In this document: one piece after another, positions 1-12,905 of the stretch
How the letters are laid out: each line of letters begins with the position of its first letter
Numbering within the stretch: the stretch's first letter is position 1
DNA from: Schistocephalus solidus
Lineage: Eukaryota > Platyhelminthes > Cestoda > Diphyllobothriidea > Diphyllobothriidae
Direction of reading: 5' to 3'
DNA length: 64,000 bases
NCBI GenBank assembly: GCA_017591395.1
Contig: WEDG01001008.1
Span: 1-64,000 of the forward strand
The notes under the pieces: model-generated
Database searches by the model: none
Seen by the model: only the letters and a program-made list of their open reading frames with translations
Told to the model about the DNA's origin: nothing
Made by a program: the position numbers and the translations under genes

Positions 1-804
1 AGACATGTGGCAGGTACCACTCAGTCCTAACCTTGTTAATTGACAGCTATTACAGCTATTAATTTCTTGCTTTTATGTACTCAAAAAGAACAAGCTCGCC
101 TTATATATTCGCATGTGCTTGGAACTTATAACATTCCGAACTCACTTATTAAATAGTTTACAGCTTTTCCATTATTAGTGAGCAAATTATTCTCTTTATT
201 TTTCTAAAGTGGTTTCTTCCCCGATTACTGGAAAACATCTGTGCTAATTCCAGTTTTTTAATCTGGTTTCCCGCTCTGACATTTATAACTATCGAGGTGT
301 TCATTAAATGCCCTCTATTGCTAAACTCCTTAAAAAACTACTTGCAAAATAATAACGGATTTTTGCATAAGTAAGCAAATTCTCAACACCTTTTTAACAT
401 GGATTTTTACCGGACTGCTCTTGTGAAACCTGCCATGTGTCTTTTATTAATCTTATTACCTTTCTTCGTAATTATAATCTATCTGTATTAGTTATCTATT
501 TTTATCAGTATCAATATCAGTATCAGTATATTTGAGGGAGATTTGGGCGAGTTACCTTTGAATTCCCTTTTTGTACATGCATGTTGTGGTAGCAAAGATA
601 GTATCTCGGTTTGATGCCGAAGCCAATTAATGCAAGCCAACTGGTTGGAACATAGTTGAAAAATAGCAGACAGTGAAAAACTGTCGGCCTTGGGTTTCGA
701 ATGGGGGGCATCGAGGAGGACACCTGGATAACAACCGAAGTGTTGAAGATGCATCCAGGCACTTCCTTACTGGTTGCAGAATCCACCGAGTGGTTTCAAA
801 TGCA
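1..804. other. No gene recognised
   Basis: AT-rich DNA with no supported coding region. Short open frames on the minus strand between 488 and 824 overlap one another and match no family I know. The right edge runs into a LINE 3' end. Confidence 0.5.
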
Positions 805-1005
805 GAAATGGAGAGGTTCTTCACCGGGCACCTGTGTTAACGCGTCCCTGTCCAGAACTTTAATTACTCAATAAGCTGCAGTTTTTTCTCCTGAAAACAC
901 CTGAAACAACGATCAGGAGGTTTTTCACTGTCAGCTTGACCCTCTACTGTATATTTTTTTGACCTTGCCTGTAAACTGGCAATAAATAAATAAAATAAAA
1001 TAAAA
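805..1005 (+). mobile_element. 3' end of a LINE (family 2), + strand
   Basis: This is the reverse complement of the left ends of the copies at 3680-4560 and 12470-12905. The shared part starts near the words AAATGGAGAGG and ends in an (AAATA)n-type tail at about 980-1005. A + strand A-rich tail of short repeats is typical of a non-LTR retrotransposon 3' end. Only the 3' untranslated end is present, as expected for a 5'-truncated insertion. Confidence 0.6.
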
Positions 1006-1559
1006 ATATCCATCCAGGATCGTCCCGGCCCATTGCGCAGTTCGGAACCAAGGTAGGACGTTTATAGACCGCTTGGAATATGGCCGCCAGATTCAGCTGA
1101 TGCGAACACTCATGGTGTCACCAAGGTGCGCAAATATTTTAAGCAGGGAAAACCTCGGGGACCTCCGCATGGGAAATATGGGATAGTGTGAGCCCTTGAT
1201 TGAAAACAATAATATATTAAGAAATGTTACTCAATATGGCTAGGAGCATTCTAACTTCCTTATTTCTGACGTCGCCCTTGCAGATTTCAGTTCCTGTTGT
1301 AAAACTCACCATTGTATCCACTAACTTTCGCTTTAAAGTCTCCAGGGATTCCGACACAACAAAATCCAGAAAAAAGATTATTCCAAGCTTCGAACACTCT
1401 TTTGGAGAAAACGTAATTCCTAGTGTCTAGCATCACCCCATTTACGCGTTATTTGAGAGTATGACCTCTCAAGTTTGTCGTTGTTGTTAACTCGTAAAAT
1501 TGCCTGCGGCAAGACAGCAGTCCTGAACGCGTAGTATGTGGAATGTTAGTATCAGGTTT
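1006..1559. other. No gene recognised
   Basis: A small + strand frame (1224-1430) has no recognisable domain. No structural signal was seen. Confidence 0.4.
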
Positions 1560-2260
1560 CCCCGAACCTATCTATAGCGCAAGGGAAAGAGATTGAGATT
1601 CAACAGACATGTTTCATAAGGCTTTCGGCCCCGTCCAAGAACAAGTTTGGTTGCTCGCCTTTGGACCTTCTGGAAGATGTTGATGCCCTTCACCGCCCAG
1701 GATCTCCAAGCTTGGATTGCGAAATCCAACTGCGGCTGAACGAAGGTTCCGAAGACTTTTGTGAAGAAGTCGTAATTGAAGCCTGAAATAAACTCGTTTG
1801 ATGAGGTACAGCATCGACATCGCTGACTTCGCTTCCTTTGCACGATTTAGAGGGGTTTTTAGCAAGGGCATGATCCGGACTCCCAGGCCCTTTTGGGCAT
1901 CCACTTCTTTTAATGGAATGCCATTTAGTCGGTAAACCATAAGATTCGGTGGTTTGCTTTTCCCGACTCGTTTGATGTTGCACTTGCTACCATTTAACCA
2001 CAAGAGCCAGTCCTTTGACCATTTTTGGAGTCAATTTAAGTTTGCCTGTAAGTTCTCTTTATCATCTGCAGTTTGAATGACGCGCCAAAGTTAGAGAGCA
2101 TCGACAAACATGACAATATCGCAGTTTAGTTCTTTGGCGCAATCGTTGATGTAGACAATGAACAAAAAAGGCTGAGAACAAAGCCTCGGGGAATACCACT
2201 CTCAACCTAAATTTTGGCCAAATTTTTGTCACTGATATGAACAGTTTGCGAGTGTTAGGG
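1560..2260 (-). mobile_element. Decayed CR1/Jockey-type LINE, reverse transcriptase C-terminal part
   Basis: Read on the minus strand, the DNA encodes late reverse-transcriptase blocks: YINDCAKEL, then FVDAL where the catalytic FADD box should be, then LNGIPLKEV and KGLGV. After a frame change come the post-RT blocks FAIQAWRSW and RRATKLV and an LFPLRYR end. The same order occurs in the better copy at 8740-13620. The catalytic aspartates are lost and at least two frame changes are needed, so the copy is dead. Confidence 0.75.
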
Positions 2261-3660
2261 TTATCATTATTTATAAAAAAAACTTTGGAGGTGGGTAATT
2301 AAGTTGGAAGTAATTGTGGTTTGGAGGGTAACTGCCAACTGCGCCAGAACTATTGGTATAAGGAACGTCATTAACAAAAGGCTGAGAGGGATATATAAAA
2401 GATGTAGGAATAAACCTTTTCGGCATCGAACAAGCATAGTGGTTAAGACCGGGATATGCCTGTTGGTAGTTAAAACGGAATGACGGAAAGTTAGGTGGAA
2501 TATAGAGGCTGATGGGAGAGGGCAAGCAGCTATAAGAATTAAGTGCTGGAAAGTCGGGTCTTGCATATCGGTTAACATGGTAAAGGTTATTTGCCTATTG
2601 GAGAAGCTTGGTTAGTTTTGGAGAAGGCGGTATTCGATTACTGAGAACTGTGCTTTTTTGCTTTTCGGTCTGGGTTAGATTTACGTCCTTCGGACAACCT
2701 GCCTTTGATGATATAATTGGGGGAATAAGATGACCTGTGGGAGTTATGGGAAGAGCTAACTTGTAGAGGGTTAAATAAGTTTTCTTTTAATTCAGATGAT
2801 TGCGGAATTTGTATTTTTAAGAACGTTATGTATGCTATGTGGCTTTAAAAATTCACGGAGAGGCCTGGAGAACTGCGTGTAGAGGGGAAGCTGTCAGCCC
2901 TATGTGCTTTAGACGGGTTAGACGGTATAAATGCTATAGATTGGGTTGCGGACATTACAGGGGCTGAAAGCACCGGAAATGTAGTATTCGGCCGCGGGGA
3001 AATAAAGTAGAAGGTTGAGTGGAGGGGCTGACAAAACAGGACATCTGTGGAGATGAATTAACCGGTGAATTGAGGTTAGTGGAAATATGAAGAGACATGT
3101 GAATATTAGGTTGAGAAATTGATGACAGGAAGGACCCATTTCTTCGCTCCATTGGTATATGATCTCGACAAGGGAAACATCTATCGCCATGTAACATTTG
3201 ATTTTTTTGCTAGCGTTTATCTGTAAATAGGGTTTTAAAAGGCTCTGCCGATCTCCATTATATATACTGAATTAATTTGTCAGTTCCAAATAGTGAGAAG
3301 TGCAACCTCATTGAGCAAAGATTGAGTCCACCTCAACTGTTGAAAACAATTTAACTAAGATAGGAGGATTCTTGCTACGCGAAGAGAGGCGTTTTGCTTT
3401 CACTCTTTTGTAGTTGAAACCACCCGAGTACAAAAAGTCCATAGCAACGTAAACTGGGCGTCGGTGTATGGGAGCATTTTAAGGAGAAAATCATGATTAC
3501 GTTTCTGTCTATCAAAAGCCTCGCTGGTGACCAAGTGAACAAGCGAATCGAGACGTCTGCAATCCTGAGAGGGAACATCAGATATGCTTCAATCGAACAG
3601 GTTGCCGAGTATAGATGAAATGGATCCAAACTTCATCCTGAAGTCATTGCAGTTCTGTTA
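2261..3660 (-). pseudogene. Degenerate ORF1-like region of a LINE
   Basis: Several minus-strand frames look once-coding but are broken. Near 3300-3480 the words VKAKRLSSR and PPILVKLFS resemble the nucleic-acid-binding ORF1 protein of flatworm LINEs. Serine/proline-rich stretches follow (about 2830-3197), and a tyrosine/proline-rich 84-residue frame ends at 2271. The region lies directly 5' of the RT fragment at 1560-2260 on the same strand, so it may be that element's ORF1 with the endonuclease deleted. The Tyr/Pro-rich end could instead be an unrelated host exon; I cannot tell. Confidence 0.4.
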
Positions 3661-3679
3661 AGTGGACAGATCTAGCTGC

Positions 3680-4560
3680 TAAGCTTTTTATTTTATTTTA
3701 TTTATTTATTGCCAGTTTACAGGCAAGGTCAAAAAAAATATACAGTAGAGGGTCAAGCTAACAGTGAAAAAAACTCCTGGTCGTTGTTTCATGTGTGTTC
3801 AGGAGAAAAAAACTGCAGCTTATTGAGTAATTAAAGTTCAGGACAGGGACGCGTTAACACAGGTGCCTGGTGAAGAACCTCTCCATTTAGTGTTACGGAT
3901 CCGGTATTCTGCACCAGCTGGTATGTCGGCGAGCGGGCGTTCGCTGTCGACTGAGAAATAAGCCGATTGAGGTCTGCAGAGCCAGTAATTTCTCCCCTCA
4001 GCATGAAGACCGGCACAGGATTCAAAGTCCATGAACGCCATCAGAACCGAAGAGAGCTTCAACAGAGTCAGCACCCAAAAGTTTTGGAAGGTGTCCTGAA
4101 TGTAGAAAACTAGTGACAGTTCGCGTTAACAAGGGATAGCTTTGCTGAATTTCGATACTTCTAGGTAGCTTATTCCAGATTGCTATAGCGTTTACCGAAA
4201 AATACTGTCGGTATCTAACTGTGCGTGCCAAAGGAAGAAATAAAAATACATCTCGATGACTGGTGCGCCGAGAGTGGTCGAGGTGCCTCAGAGATGTAAG
4301 GGGGTTAAATGTACGACTGTTTAGTAGTTTAAACAGTAAAAATAGTCCCTTCTATAATCTACGAAGCCATAGCGGGTCAAGGCTTGTAAGCTCACAGCGT
4401 TGTTGGTAGGACAGGTTTCGGTGATCTGAATAGAAAACTCTTTTTGTAAAGATGTGCTGGACTATGGGTTGTACATTTGAATCAACTTTTGAGACTGCTA
4501 GGTGTATTCAAGCAACGTTTTGGTCCCGAGGCATGTAGTTTGCAACAAATTGAGGTTGTT
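3680..4560 (-). mobile_element. LINE family 2, C-terminal RT region and 3' tail
   Basis: Minus-strand translation gives blocks typical of a LINE polyprotein end: QQRCELTSLDPLWLRR, then RTVRYRQYF, then IAIWNKLPRSI, followed by a non-coding 3' region. The 3' end is at low coordinates, with an (AAATA)n tail read on the minus strand (about 3680-3710). One stop lies in the YQQRC block. Sister copies lie at 805-1005 (opposite strand) and 12470-12905. Confidence 0.7.
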
Positions 4561-6104
4561 GGTTTCATCTTTTGTCGAAAATATAATTACGATCTACGCA
4601 GGATACACAGGGTACAATAAGTTTATGCTGATATTGATTTAAAACCGGTTGATATGATGATAATAAAAATAGTCGCTGAAAATAAATTTTTATTTGAAAT
4701 TTGATAATGTATATGAAATTTTAACCTAAATTCTATGTTAGCACTTTATAATTCTACTTTTTCAACGTGGATTAATAGGGACCGCAATTAAGGCTAAGTC
4801 GGGTGAAGCCGTGTGAGACTGAATATTTCCCACTTTTGTAAAATATGACAACCACAGGTATTTTTAGTTGTCATAAGGCTATAAATACCAAAAGTTATCA
4901 ACACTTTAGCCAATAAATAAAGCAAGAAACAAGGAAATCAGTTATAAGTTGAGAACGAGAAATGAGGCTATGTCGGGTGAACAGTATGACACTGTATAGT
5001 TCAACCTATTGTTAAAGACAAATACCACAGGTATGCGCATACGATTAAGGGTTAGAAGTGCAATAATTTTATCTACAATCAAGCCAATAACGTCAGTATG
5101 AACGAAAAAATAGGTTCAAGATTTGAGATTTCACTTAGCTTTCGAAAATCGACCTGAGCGCCTTGACCTTGGGCTGGGTTTTCCTATCTAATATTTATGC
5201 TAATGACCTCAAATGCAAGTATTCCTTCTCTAAGTCTACCACCGAACGTTGCCTAGAACGAATTTTTTCGTACTTATATGCTCTTTTGGCATGGAGATAT
5301 ACATAAATAATGGAATTCTCACCTTCTAAGTGTCGCTAGATGTGTTTTGGGCCTGCAAGACTGCTGCAACCTGTTATTTTTAAAGGTGCCCTATAACTGA
5401 AAATTCATCCACCAAAAAATTAAATCTTTCACCTCATAACGATAGAATTACGGCCAAAACTTCTCAGATTTGCGGCGTTTTTTCTTATAATTTATACCTT
5501 CCTGAAATTAAATGAAGCCTTTATCGCGAAGAAGTCAAACAATCGCATGGCACTCACTGATATGATTAGGATCTCACTCGATCCCATTCTGTTCACCAAG
5601 CAGCCTGCTACTGGTATTAACCGAACTTTGTGTCATAGGACACATGACACATATAATACAAAGGTATGTTACTAAGTGTTCAACGGGCAAGACGCAGACA
5701 GCTGTTCCACGGTTTCATGTTGAGTGTCGCGCGCTTGTTTTACTTCTGTATATATACTCACTGCTCAAGGCACATGACGTAGTGATGAGCGGTAACAACC
5801 GTGAAAACAGCTGTCTGTGTCTCTGCCACTTGCAGGCTTAGCAACACATCCTTGAACTTTTATCGTATATTTGTACTTCCCATTCTTGAGTTTTACTGTC
5901 CTTTTTTTCTGTTTAATGAATGAATCAAGCCATTCAAAATTGCAAATGTCCAAAGACATTGTAGGAAAAACTCCTCACTTCGACTCCAACTCTTTCCAAT
6001 ACTTCCTACTCAACTAGATTCCAGCTGAAAAAGCTAAAATATATTTTGGTCGGGAGACTGGAAGCAGGCTTTTTTCTCCTTTTTCGACTTAATAATGGCT
6101 CGAA
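4561..6104. other. No gene recognised
   Basis: AT-rich unique-looking DNA. Small frames at 5644-5841 (+) and 5765-5959 (-) overlap on opposite strands and have no domain signature. Confidence 0.4.
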
Positions 6105-6335
6105 TCTCCCCAAGCTTTCTGTCATTACTCGCGTTAGTCTTCCTTACAATGTAAGAAATTCGGCAATAATTATACCTCCCCTGCATCCTCCACATCTAAA
6201 CGCTCTCTATTCTTTTGCTTCTAGGCATGGCTTTCTTTAGAATAAGTTGCCAGTTAATAGGAAGTCGTTAGCTAGTCTATCCGCATTCAGGCGAAGAGTG
6301 CACATTTATTTGAACACTGATTCTACTAACCTTTT
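6105..6335 (+). mobile_element. LINE C-terminal remnant, + strand
   Basis: Plus-strand frames give FYSFASRHGFL-like and NKLPVN followed by SLSAFRRRVHIYL. This is the WNKLP-to-end block found at the C-terminus of CR1/Jockey-type polyproteins. One stop replaces the tryptophan before NKLP. Only the last ~70 residues are recognisable. Confidence 0.5.
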
Positions 6336-6984
6336 ATTTTTCCTCATCTTTTTCAAAGCAGCTTTCTCCATGACTCAGAGAAAGGAACACCGTCAATTTA
6401 ATGGAGTTTCTAAAACGATTTTTTCTACCTCGAGTCCCCCAGGAAACATGATATCTCCTTATACCACCAGTCATTCAAACTATGGAAGTCATTTTGGACT
6501 AAAACAGTCAATAATGCTCCCGTTTCTTTAGATACTTTACTATCATCAGAATTCAATTCTGTATTCTGATACGCTGAGGCCTCACTTACATCGACGTCTT
6601 TTTCGTGAGACATTTTTTTCTAAGCGCCTTAGTGATCAAAAATGAACAATATCGACATTTAATTATCTCATTCTGAAATGCTACTGCAGTATTAGCCTAA
6701 TCTCCACCCTCTTATTTTATTTTTCCTAAGCTGTTTTCTTTTCTACCCTCTTTTCGAAAAATGGAGGCCCATTGAACTCTGCCTCCATTTTCAATGTAGG
6801 AGTTTTTCACTATCTGTTTACCAGTTCACAATAAATTTCCAAAACATCGTTAACTATTGGCCCTAAGAGACAAGTTTTCCCTTCATTATTACATATTTGT
6901 AAATTTAATCTGCAAAAATTTTCAAATTTTTTCGGTACTAACGCTTTCTTTCAACAGTACCTTTCCGGTGCTAACCAAATATTT
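6336..6984. other. No gene recognised
   Basis: Opposite-strand frames at 6247-6531 and 6425-6613 have no family resemblance. AT-rich spacer. Confidence 0.35.
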
Positions 6985-8480
6985 ATTCTAAATATTACAA
7001 TAGTTTCCCCGACAAAATGAGTATCTAGTTTGCATTCTCAAATGTGTCAACAGTTTGTGAAGGGACCACCTCGTCAGGGATTCCATTCCATGCTTTAACG
7101 ACTCTCTGTAAAAATACGTTCCGACGGATGTCCGTGTGAACAAACTTCCACTGCAGTTTAAAGGATGACCCCGCAGACGTTCCGTCCCTAGCAAATTCAA
7201 AGAATTCAGCAAATTCTAGGGCACATTGGTGACCATCCGGTAGGTTTGGATGAGGTTAGCGCGTAGGGACTTGTACTTCAGAGGAAAAAAATCATGTTCA
7301 GCCAGTCTGGCTTCATAAGTCATACGACAGCTTATTTACCATCTTCGAAGCCCTTGCCAGTATTCGTTCCAGCTTTAGATAATCCTTCTTAAACCACGGA
7401 TGCCAGGTCTGGACGGCATACTCCAAGTGAGATTTTACAAATTTCCCGTAGGGTTTTTGATATATTTCCACATCAATCTGCACAAATCCACGTCTGATCG
7501 CAAATTAGACCTGTGTCGCGCGTTTAGCTGCCTTTAACACTGTTAAGCTGGTTTAAGTGAGGATTTTATTAGAACACCACGGTTCTTATGTTCCTCGACA
7601 GTTGAAAGGGACTGCCCATTGTGAAGGTATTGGTACGAATCATCATCATCACTGGTCCTTCTGGTACAGAGTCTTAGGGCCATACACTTCCCAACGTTAG
7701 CACACAAGAGCCAAGGAACAGACCAGCTGCAAAGACTGTTGAGACTCTCTTGAAGTGCGTGCTTATCGGCATCAGACCTGATGGCCCTCCACAATTTAAC
7801 ATCGTCGGCATAAATGTCGGCCCTCCAACCCAGGTCGTCGACATAGTCGTTGATGTAGACTAAGAAGAGTAACGGCCCTAAGACGGAGCCTTGGGAAATA
7901 CCACTTAGAACTGGAGTAAGTGTTGACTTGAGGTACCGATGCACACAGTTTGCAATCTTCCTGTAAGAAAATCTGCGATCCATGTCAGCATTCGTCTTAT
8001 GCCAATTTCAGATAATTTATAGATACGACGTTTGTGTGGGACACCGTCAAATGCCTTCTTGAATTCAGTGTAGATGACGTCGAACCTACCAGCTTCTTCC
8101 AATGCGTGAGTCCACTGCTCAATCGAGAGCAATAAACTGGAAAGACAAGAGCAATTATGTCTGAAGCCATGCTGGAGCTCTGAGGGTAATAGGTTTTCCT
8201 CCATAAATTTATTAGTCACCTTCTTATAGATTATATTTTTTACAGCAAGTGGAGGTAAGGCTGACAGGCCGATAATTATTGACATAAGATCGAGCCCCAC
8301 TCTTTTATATGGGGGTTATATTTTGCTGTTTTCCATTCGGATGGCAGTTTCCTTGATTCAAATGACAAATTGAATATATGCGTTAGGGTTTGGAGAGGTC
8401 ACCCACCAATTTTTTAAAGAAATTTTGACCGTATATCGTCCGGACAAGATGCCTTGGCTTCCTTCAGATTTTTTTCAGCC
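6985..8480 (-). mobile_element. CR1/Jockey-type LINE copy A, reverse transcriptase
   Basis: Minus strand, 5' to 3': PDDI and LPSEWK at about 8340-8450; a palm segment at 7905-8300 with the AFDGVPH block; then GISQGSVLGPLLFLVYIND and the catalytic box IYADDVKLW in the frame 7543-7983; finally the C-terminal block GTERLRGHP and AWNGIPDEV-like words at 7000-7200. The YADD aspartates are intact, but the frame breaks between 7983 and 8300, again near 7540, and near 7150, so it is inactive. Copy B follows on its 5' side, 3' end first. Confidence 0.85.
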
Positions 8481-9261
8481 TCGCTTTACAAGTGGAGCCG
8501 GAAGTATGTGTATTCAAGCACTTCACTGGCATTTACCACAGCCCTTTTGACATGGTTAAACCGAAGCTCAGTTTCTCTAGTGAATACTTTTTTTCAGTTC
8601 AGTTCAGTGTATTTGAGGAAAAATAGGCTTACGCCTTTTGAAATCCCTATTTTGTTACATAAAAGTTGCAAGAATAAGAAGCAAATTAAAGAAGTAGCAG
8701 TCAAGTGAATGCAGGCAGGTTTACGTGGTACACTGATATTGTTAAGGTTAAGTAGTCACATAGTCTTCGTGGTACTGTAACATATGTATGTCAAGCCGAT
8801 GTTTGAATGTATACCCAGACTGGGACATAACAATCGCCTCAGGTAGGTTATTCCACGGTTCCACGACACGGTTGGTGAAAAATACTTCCTCACATCCAAT
8901 CTTACTTGGGGCACACTTAGTTTGAATGGATGACCTCGGAGATTTTTCGTAGTGGCGAGTTGGAAAAAGTCATCACATAGGAGGGCACAATCCATGCCAC
9001 GCACGATACGGAAGGTTTGTATCAAGTCTCCGCGCAACTGCCTATAACTCAGAGGATAGAGCTTTAGGTTATTTAGACGAATCTCATATGGCAGTTCAGA
9101 TTGACTCTACTAATTTTTGTGGCTCGCCGCTGCACCTCTTCGAGCATGTTGTAGTCCTGTTAGCGTCCACTGGTCGCTCCAGGCTTGGATCGCATATTCA
9201 AGATGTGGCCTTTACAAACGTACCAAAGACTTTTAGAAAAGCAGTCTTCATCGAAAAACTT

Positions 9262-10330
9262 TTAAAATGCCCGCTTGATAGCGTACAGTATTGAATTGGC
9301 GGATTTAGCTGCCTTGGAACATTGCGTAGAAGGCTTCAGGTTGTCTTTCATCCAAACTCCAAGATCCTTCTGTGTGTGTGCTTCTCGGAGTGGTAAACCG
9401 TTCAAATAGTAGGGTCGCATATCAATGACCTGATTTCGATTTCCCAGACGTAGCAGGGTGCATTTGTTTGAGTTGAAGGACAGAGCCATTTGCGGGACCA
9501 CTCTGTCCAATCGACGAAGATTTTCTTGGAAATTGTCTGCATCAGCAGCATTGTGGATAACTTTCCAGATTTTTATATCGTCCGCAAACATAGCAAAGTT
9601 ACAGTCCAATTCCTGTACACAATCATTAATGAACAAGAGAAATAGGATCGGACCGAGCACTGAACCTTGTGGGACTCCACCTCGATGACTGTGCGCTTTG
9701 ATCGCGATCCGCCTACACAGACCACTCTGGGAACGACCGACGAGAAAAATTCTTGATCCACGTAAGAAGTTTGCCGCCAATACCGAACATTCTCAACTTG
9801 TGAAGGAGACGCTGGTGTGGAACACTATCGAAGGCCTTCTGGAAATCAATGTAGGCCACGTGCACAGTGTCTTTGCATCGAGTGCTTTTGTCCAGCTTTG
9901 CATCGTATAAAAGTAAGTTCGTAACACACGATCTCTCCCCTACGAAAGCCGTATTGTCGCAGTCGATAAGAGGTTACGGGTTTCCTAAATAAATCATCAA
10001 TTCCTTTTTGACAACCTTTCTCCATAACCTTGCAACAGATTGAGGTCAGGCTGACAGGCCTGTAATTTGTAGCAAAATGCACGACTACCACTTTTGTGAA
10101 GCGGTGCGATGTGGGCTGTCTTTCCAGTCGCAGGAAGAATTCCCGCATCGAACGATTTCTGGCACAGCAACGATAGCGGTTTCGCCAGCTCTCGAGCAAG
10201 TTCGAGGAGTTAGGAGGCGAAGAACCGACCTAAGTGCTCGGCTTTCTCATTATTTTCAACGACTTCTGCACCATTCCCATCGACATGTACTGCGACCGGG
10301 TCCTTGTTTTTTTAATCGACTATTGTTATA
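9262..10330 (-). pseudogene. Reverse transcriptase of LINE copy B
   Basis: RNA-directed DNA polymerase of a target-primed retrotransposon. The 172-residue frame 9262-9780 has GGVPQGSVLGPILFLLFIND, the catalytic FADDIKIW box with both aspartates, then NSNKCTLLRLG, YYLNGLPL and KDLGV. The upstream finger/palm part lies in another frame (9846-10199) with NYRPVSLT. The frame change near 9790-9850 breaks the protein. No start codon for the complete protein can be assigned. Confidence 0.85.
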
Positions 10331-10559
10331 ATGGAATAAAATTTTGGGCTTATTGTCAGCCTGCTGGATAATTCCGGATTCATAGTTCTTCCTTGCCTTA
10401 CTTGGACATAATTTAATTGGTTATGTAATTCCTCGAGATTGTCTGCTCACCCTGCTTCCCTGAATAACTACCATTATTTTTTTTCTTTAACTGCCTGTTA
10501 TGTTCTCTTGTTAACCAGGCAGGGCGCATAGCCTTTTTCGCACCTTCACTGGACAACAG

Positions 10560-11030
10560 CGCTTAATTAGATCGAGTGAAATCATGTTGAACGATCGCCG
10601 GTCATCCCCCGGATTCCCTTTGAGCAAACAATCCAATTTGACCGACATCCGTTTTTTTTCTTCTTCGCGTGAAAATCAGCCTTCCATATTTTTCGCTTGC
10701 CTTCAGTCCTCCACTGGCGTTGAGAATAGAGTGAGCAATCCCATAGCAGTGTCGTATGGTCACTCTTACCAAGAGGTGCAATAGAATGCACTTAATCAAT
10801 GTTAGAGATGTCCTTCGTAAATACTATGTCCAGGGCAATTGGCCTCTCGAAATCTCGTTGTTAAGTTACCCTTCTGGGCCCGAGGTTGGTCGAGAGGGAG
10901 ATACATTAGCTTGTGGCAAAAGTAGTTGGTGCACCGTCGACTGTCAGATTTACCCAGTCTACAGTATGTGCATTGAAATCTCCAGCAATAAGAATTTCCT
11001 GGTGACTTGCAACTTCCTTGATCGAATAAA
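10560..11030 (-). pseudogene. C-terminal half of APE-type endonuclease, LINE copy B
   Basis: The minus strand at about 10910-11030 encodes EILIAGDFNAHTVDWVNL. It contains GDFNAH, the DxN signature of apurinic-like LINE endonucleases that nick the target DNA. The following TVDGAPTTFATS precedes frameshifted sequence toward 10560. Its N-terminal half lies beyond the inserted copy at 11031-11755. Confidence 0.75.
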
Positions 11031-11755
11031 TGTTTAAAGGCAGCTTAATGCGCTACACAGGTCTTATTTGCGCTCAGACGTGGATTTGTGCAGATTCATA
11101 AGGAACTCTTCCGAAAAACCTACGGGGTATTTGTTTGATCTCACTTGGAATATGCCGTCCAGGCCTGGCATCCGTGGTTTAAGAAGGATTATCTACAGCT
11201 GGAACGAGTGCAGGCGAGGGCTACGAAGATGGTCAAGAATCTTAGTCATCTGCCTTACGAAGCCAGACTGGTTGAACTTGATTTGTTTCCTCTAAATTAC
11301 AGGCAACTACGCGGTGACCTCATCCAAACCTACCGGATTGTCAGAGGCCGCGATTGTGCTCTAGAATTTGCTGACTTCTTAGAATTGGCTGGGACGGAAC
11401 ATCTGCGGGGTCATCCCTTTAAACTGCAGAGGAAGTTTGTCCACACGGAAGTCCGTCGGAACGCCTTTTCGCAGAGGGTCGTTGGAGCATGGAACGGACT
11501 CCCTGACGAGGTGGTCCTTTTCAGAAACTGTTGACACATTTAAATTCAAACTAGATACTCATTTTCTGAGAAACTATTGTAAATATAATGAAGATTGTGT
11601 AAACAGTGGCAGCTTGCGCCTGGCCCCACATATCGATGACCCTACATTTTCATTTGTCAGATTTATCACTGTAAACGTTTGTACTATTGACATTTTTGCA
11701 TGTGAATAGGGAGCTCAAGGGCGAAAGTCTACTTCCCTCAATAAAGTGACTTAAA
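11031..11755 (+). mobile_element. CR1/Jockey-type LINE copy C, 3' end, inserted in copy B
   Basis: A + strand 129-residue frame (11145-11534) covers the C-terminal block: [52 protein letters not shown] and [11 protein letters not shown] short 3' region ends in tandem GTGACTTAAA words, a typical CR1-type 3' terminus. It is less decayed than copies A and B. It splits copy B's endonuclease on the opposite strand, so it inserted later. Confidence 0.8.
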
Positions 11756-11759
11756 GTGA

Positions 11760-12130
11760 CTTAAATGAGTGATTCTTCAGCTGCACTTGGAATGTTTGGA
11801 GGTCTGTAGATTGTCAAGAATAGAAGATTTTTGTGAACAATTATTTTTTAATCTTTATCCAGAGAAATTCATATTCAAGGAATAGGGCGTGCACTCGTTC
11901 AACCGCCGAGCTACCTGTTCTTACGTATAAGGACACTCCACCTCCCTGTATATTTTTGCAGTCTCTTTGAAAGAACTAGAATCAATCTATCAAAACCTCC
12001 CTATCCGCGATTTCGGCTTTGAGCCACGTTTCCGTAATGGCAACGATACGGGGCTTTTGTCTGAGAATAGTGCCTTGTGTTCATCTATTTTCGAAAGGAG
12101 ACTCTGAGCCTTGATATAAAAACATCTCAA
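11760..12130 (-). pseudogene. N-terminal half of APE-type endonuclease, LINE copy B
   Basis: Minus-strand frames contain IKAQSLLSKIDE, which resembles the conserved N-terminal NAQSL block of LINE endonucleases. They continue through GVSLYVRT-like words and end in TIYRPPNIPSA just before the junction. The continuation (endonuclease C-terminal half) is found at 11030 and below. At least three frame changes and stops. Confidence 0.65.
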
Positions 12131-12282
12131 GCTACACTGGGTGACTCCTCCATATAGACTATAGCTCTATATATATATATATATATATATATATTGAATG
12201 TATTGAATGCTAGAACTATAGACTATAGCTACACTGGGTGACTCCTCCATATAGACTATAGCTATATATATATATATATTGA
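12131..12282. repeat. Local duplication with (TA)n tracts
   Basis: The words CTACACTGGGTGACTCCTCC and ATAGACTATAGCT occur near 12133 and again near 12229. Each is followed by a (TA)n run (12167-12194 and 12263-12280) and TTGAATGTATT. This is a ~96 bp tandem duplication that includes a TA microsatellite. Confidence 0.75.
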
Positions 12283-12469
12283 ATGTATTAAATGCTAGTT
12301 TCTGTCATTGCTTTCCGAGATTAACTGTTGTCCATCCGCCCAGGCTGAGGTCTAGTGAGTGGTCGTCAACCTAGTTCTGGAGCGCCTTCCTTTTGTTACG
12401 CGTGCTCTGTACAGTTGGGTTCTTCGTATTTAGTGTCCTTCGTCTCGGTAAATACCAGCCTTGATTATT

Positions 12470-12905
12470 TTTATTTTTATTATTTTATTGCCAATTTTAC
12501 AGGCAAGGTCATATACAGTAGAGGGTCAAGCTGACAGTGAAAAACTCCTGATCGTTGTTTCAGGTGTTTTTCAGGAGAAAAACTGCAGCTTATTGAGTAA
12601 TTAAAGTTCTGGACAGGGACGCGTTAACACAGGTGCCCGGTGAAGAAACTCCTCCATTCAGTGTTACGGATCCGGTATTCTGCACCAGCAGGTATGTCGG
12701 CGAGCGGCTGTTCGCTGTCGACTGAGAAATAAGCCGATTGAGGTCTGCAGAGCCAGTAATATTGCCGTCAGCATGAAGACCGGCACAGGATTCAGAGTCC
12801 GTGAACGCCATCAGAACCGAAGAGAGCTTCAACAGAGTCAGCACCCAACATTTCTGGAAGGTGTCCTGAATGTAGAAAACTAGTGACAGTTCGCGTAAAC
12901 AAGGT
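12470..12905 (-). mobile_element. LINE family 2, 3' end, minus strand
   Basis: Nearly the same sequence as 3690-4130: A-rich tail on the minus strand at about 12470-12490, then a 3' region ending in the CTGTCACTAG-type block near 12885. It lies between the endonuclease and ORF1 parts of copy B, so it is a secondary insertion. Confidence 0.7.
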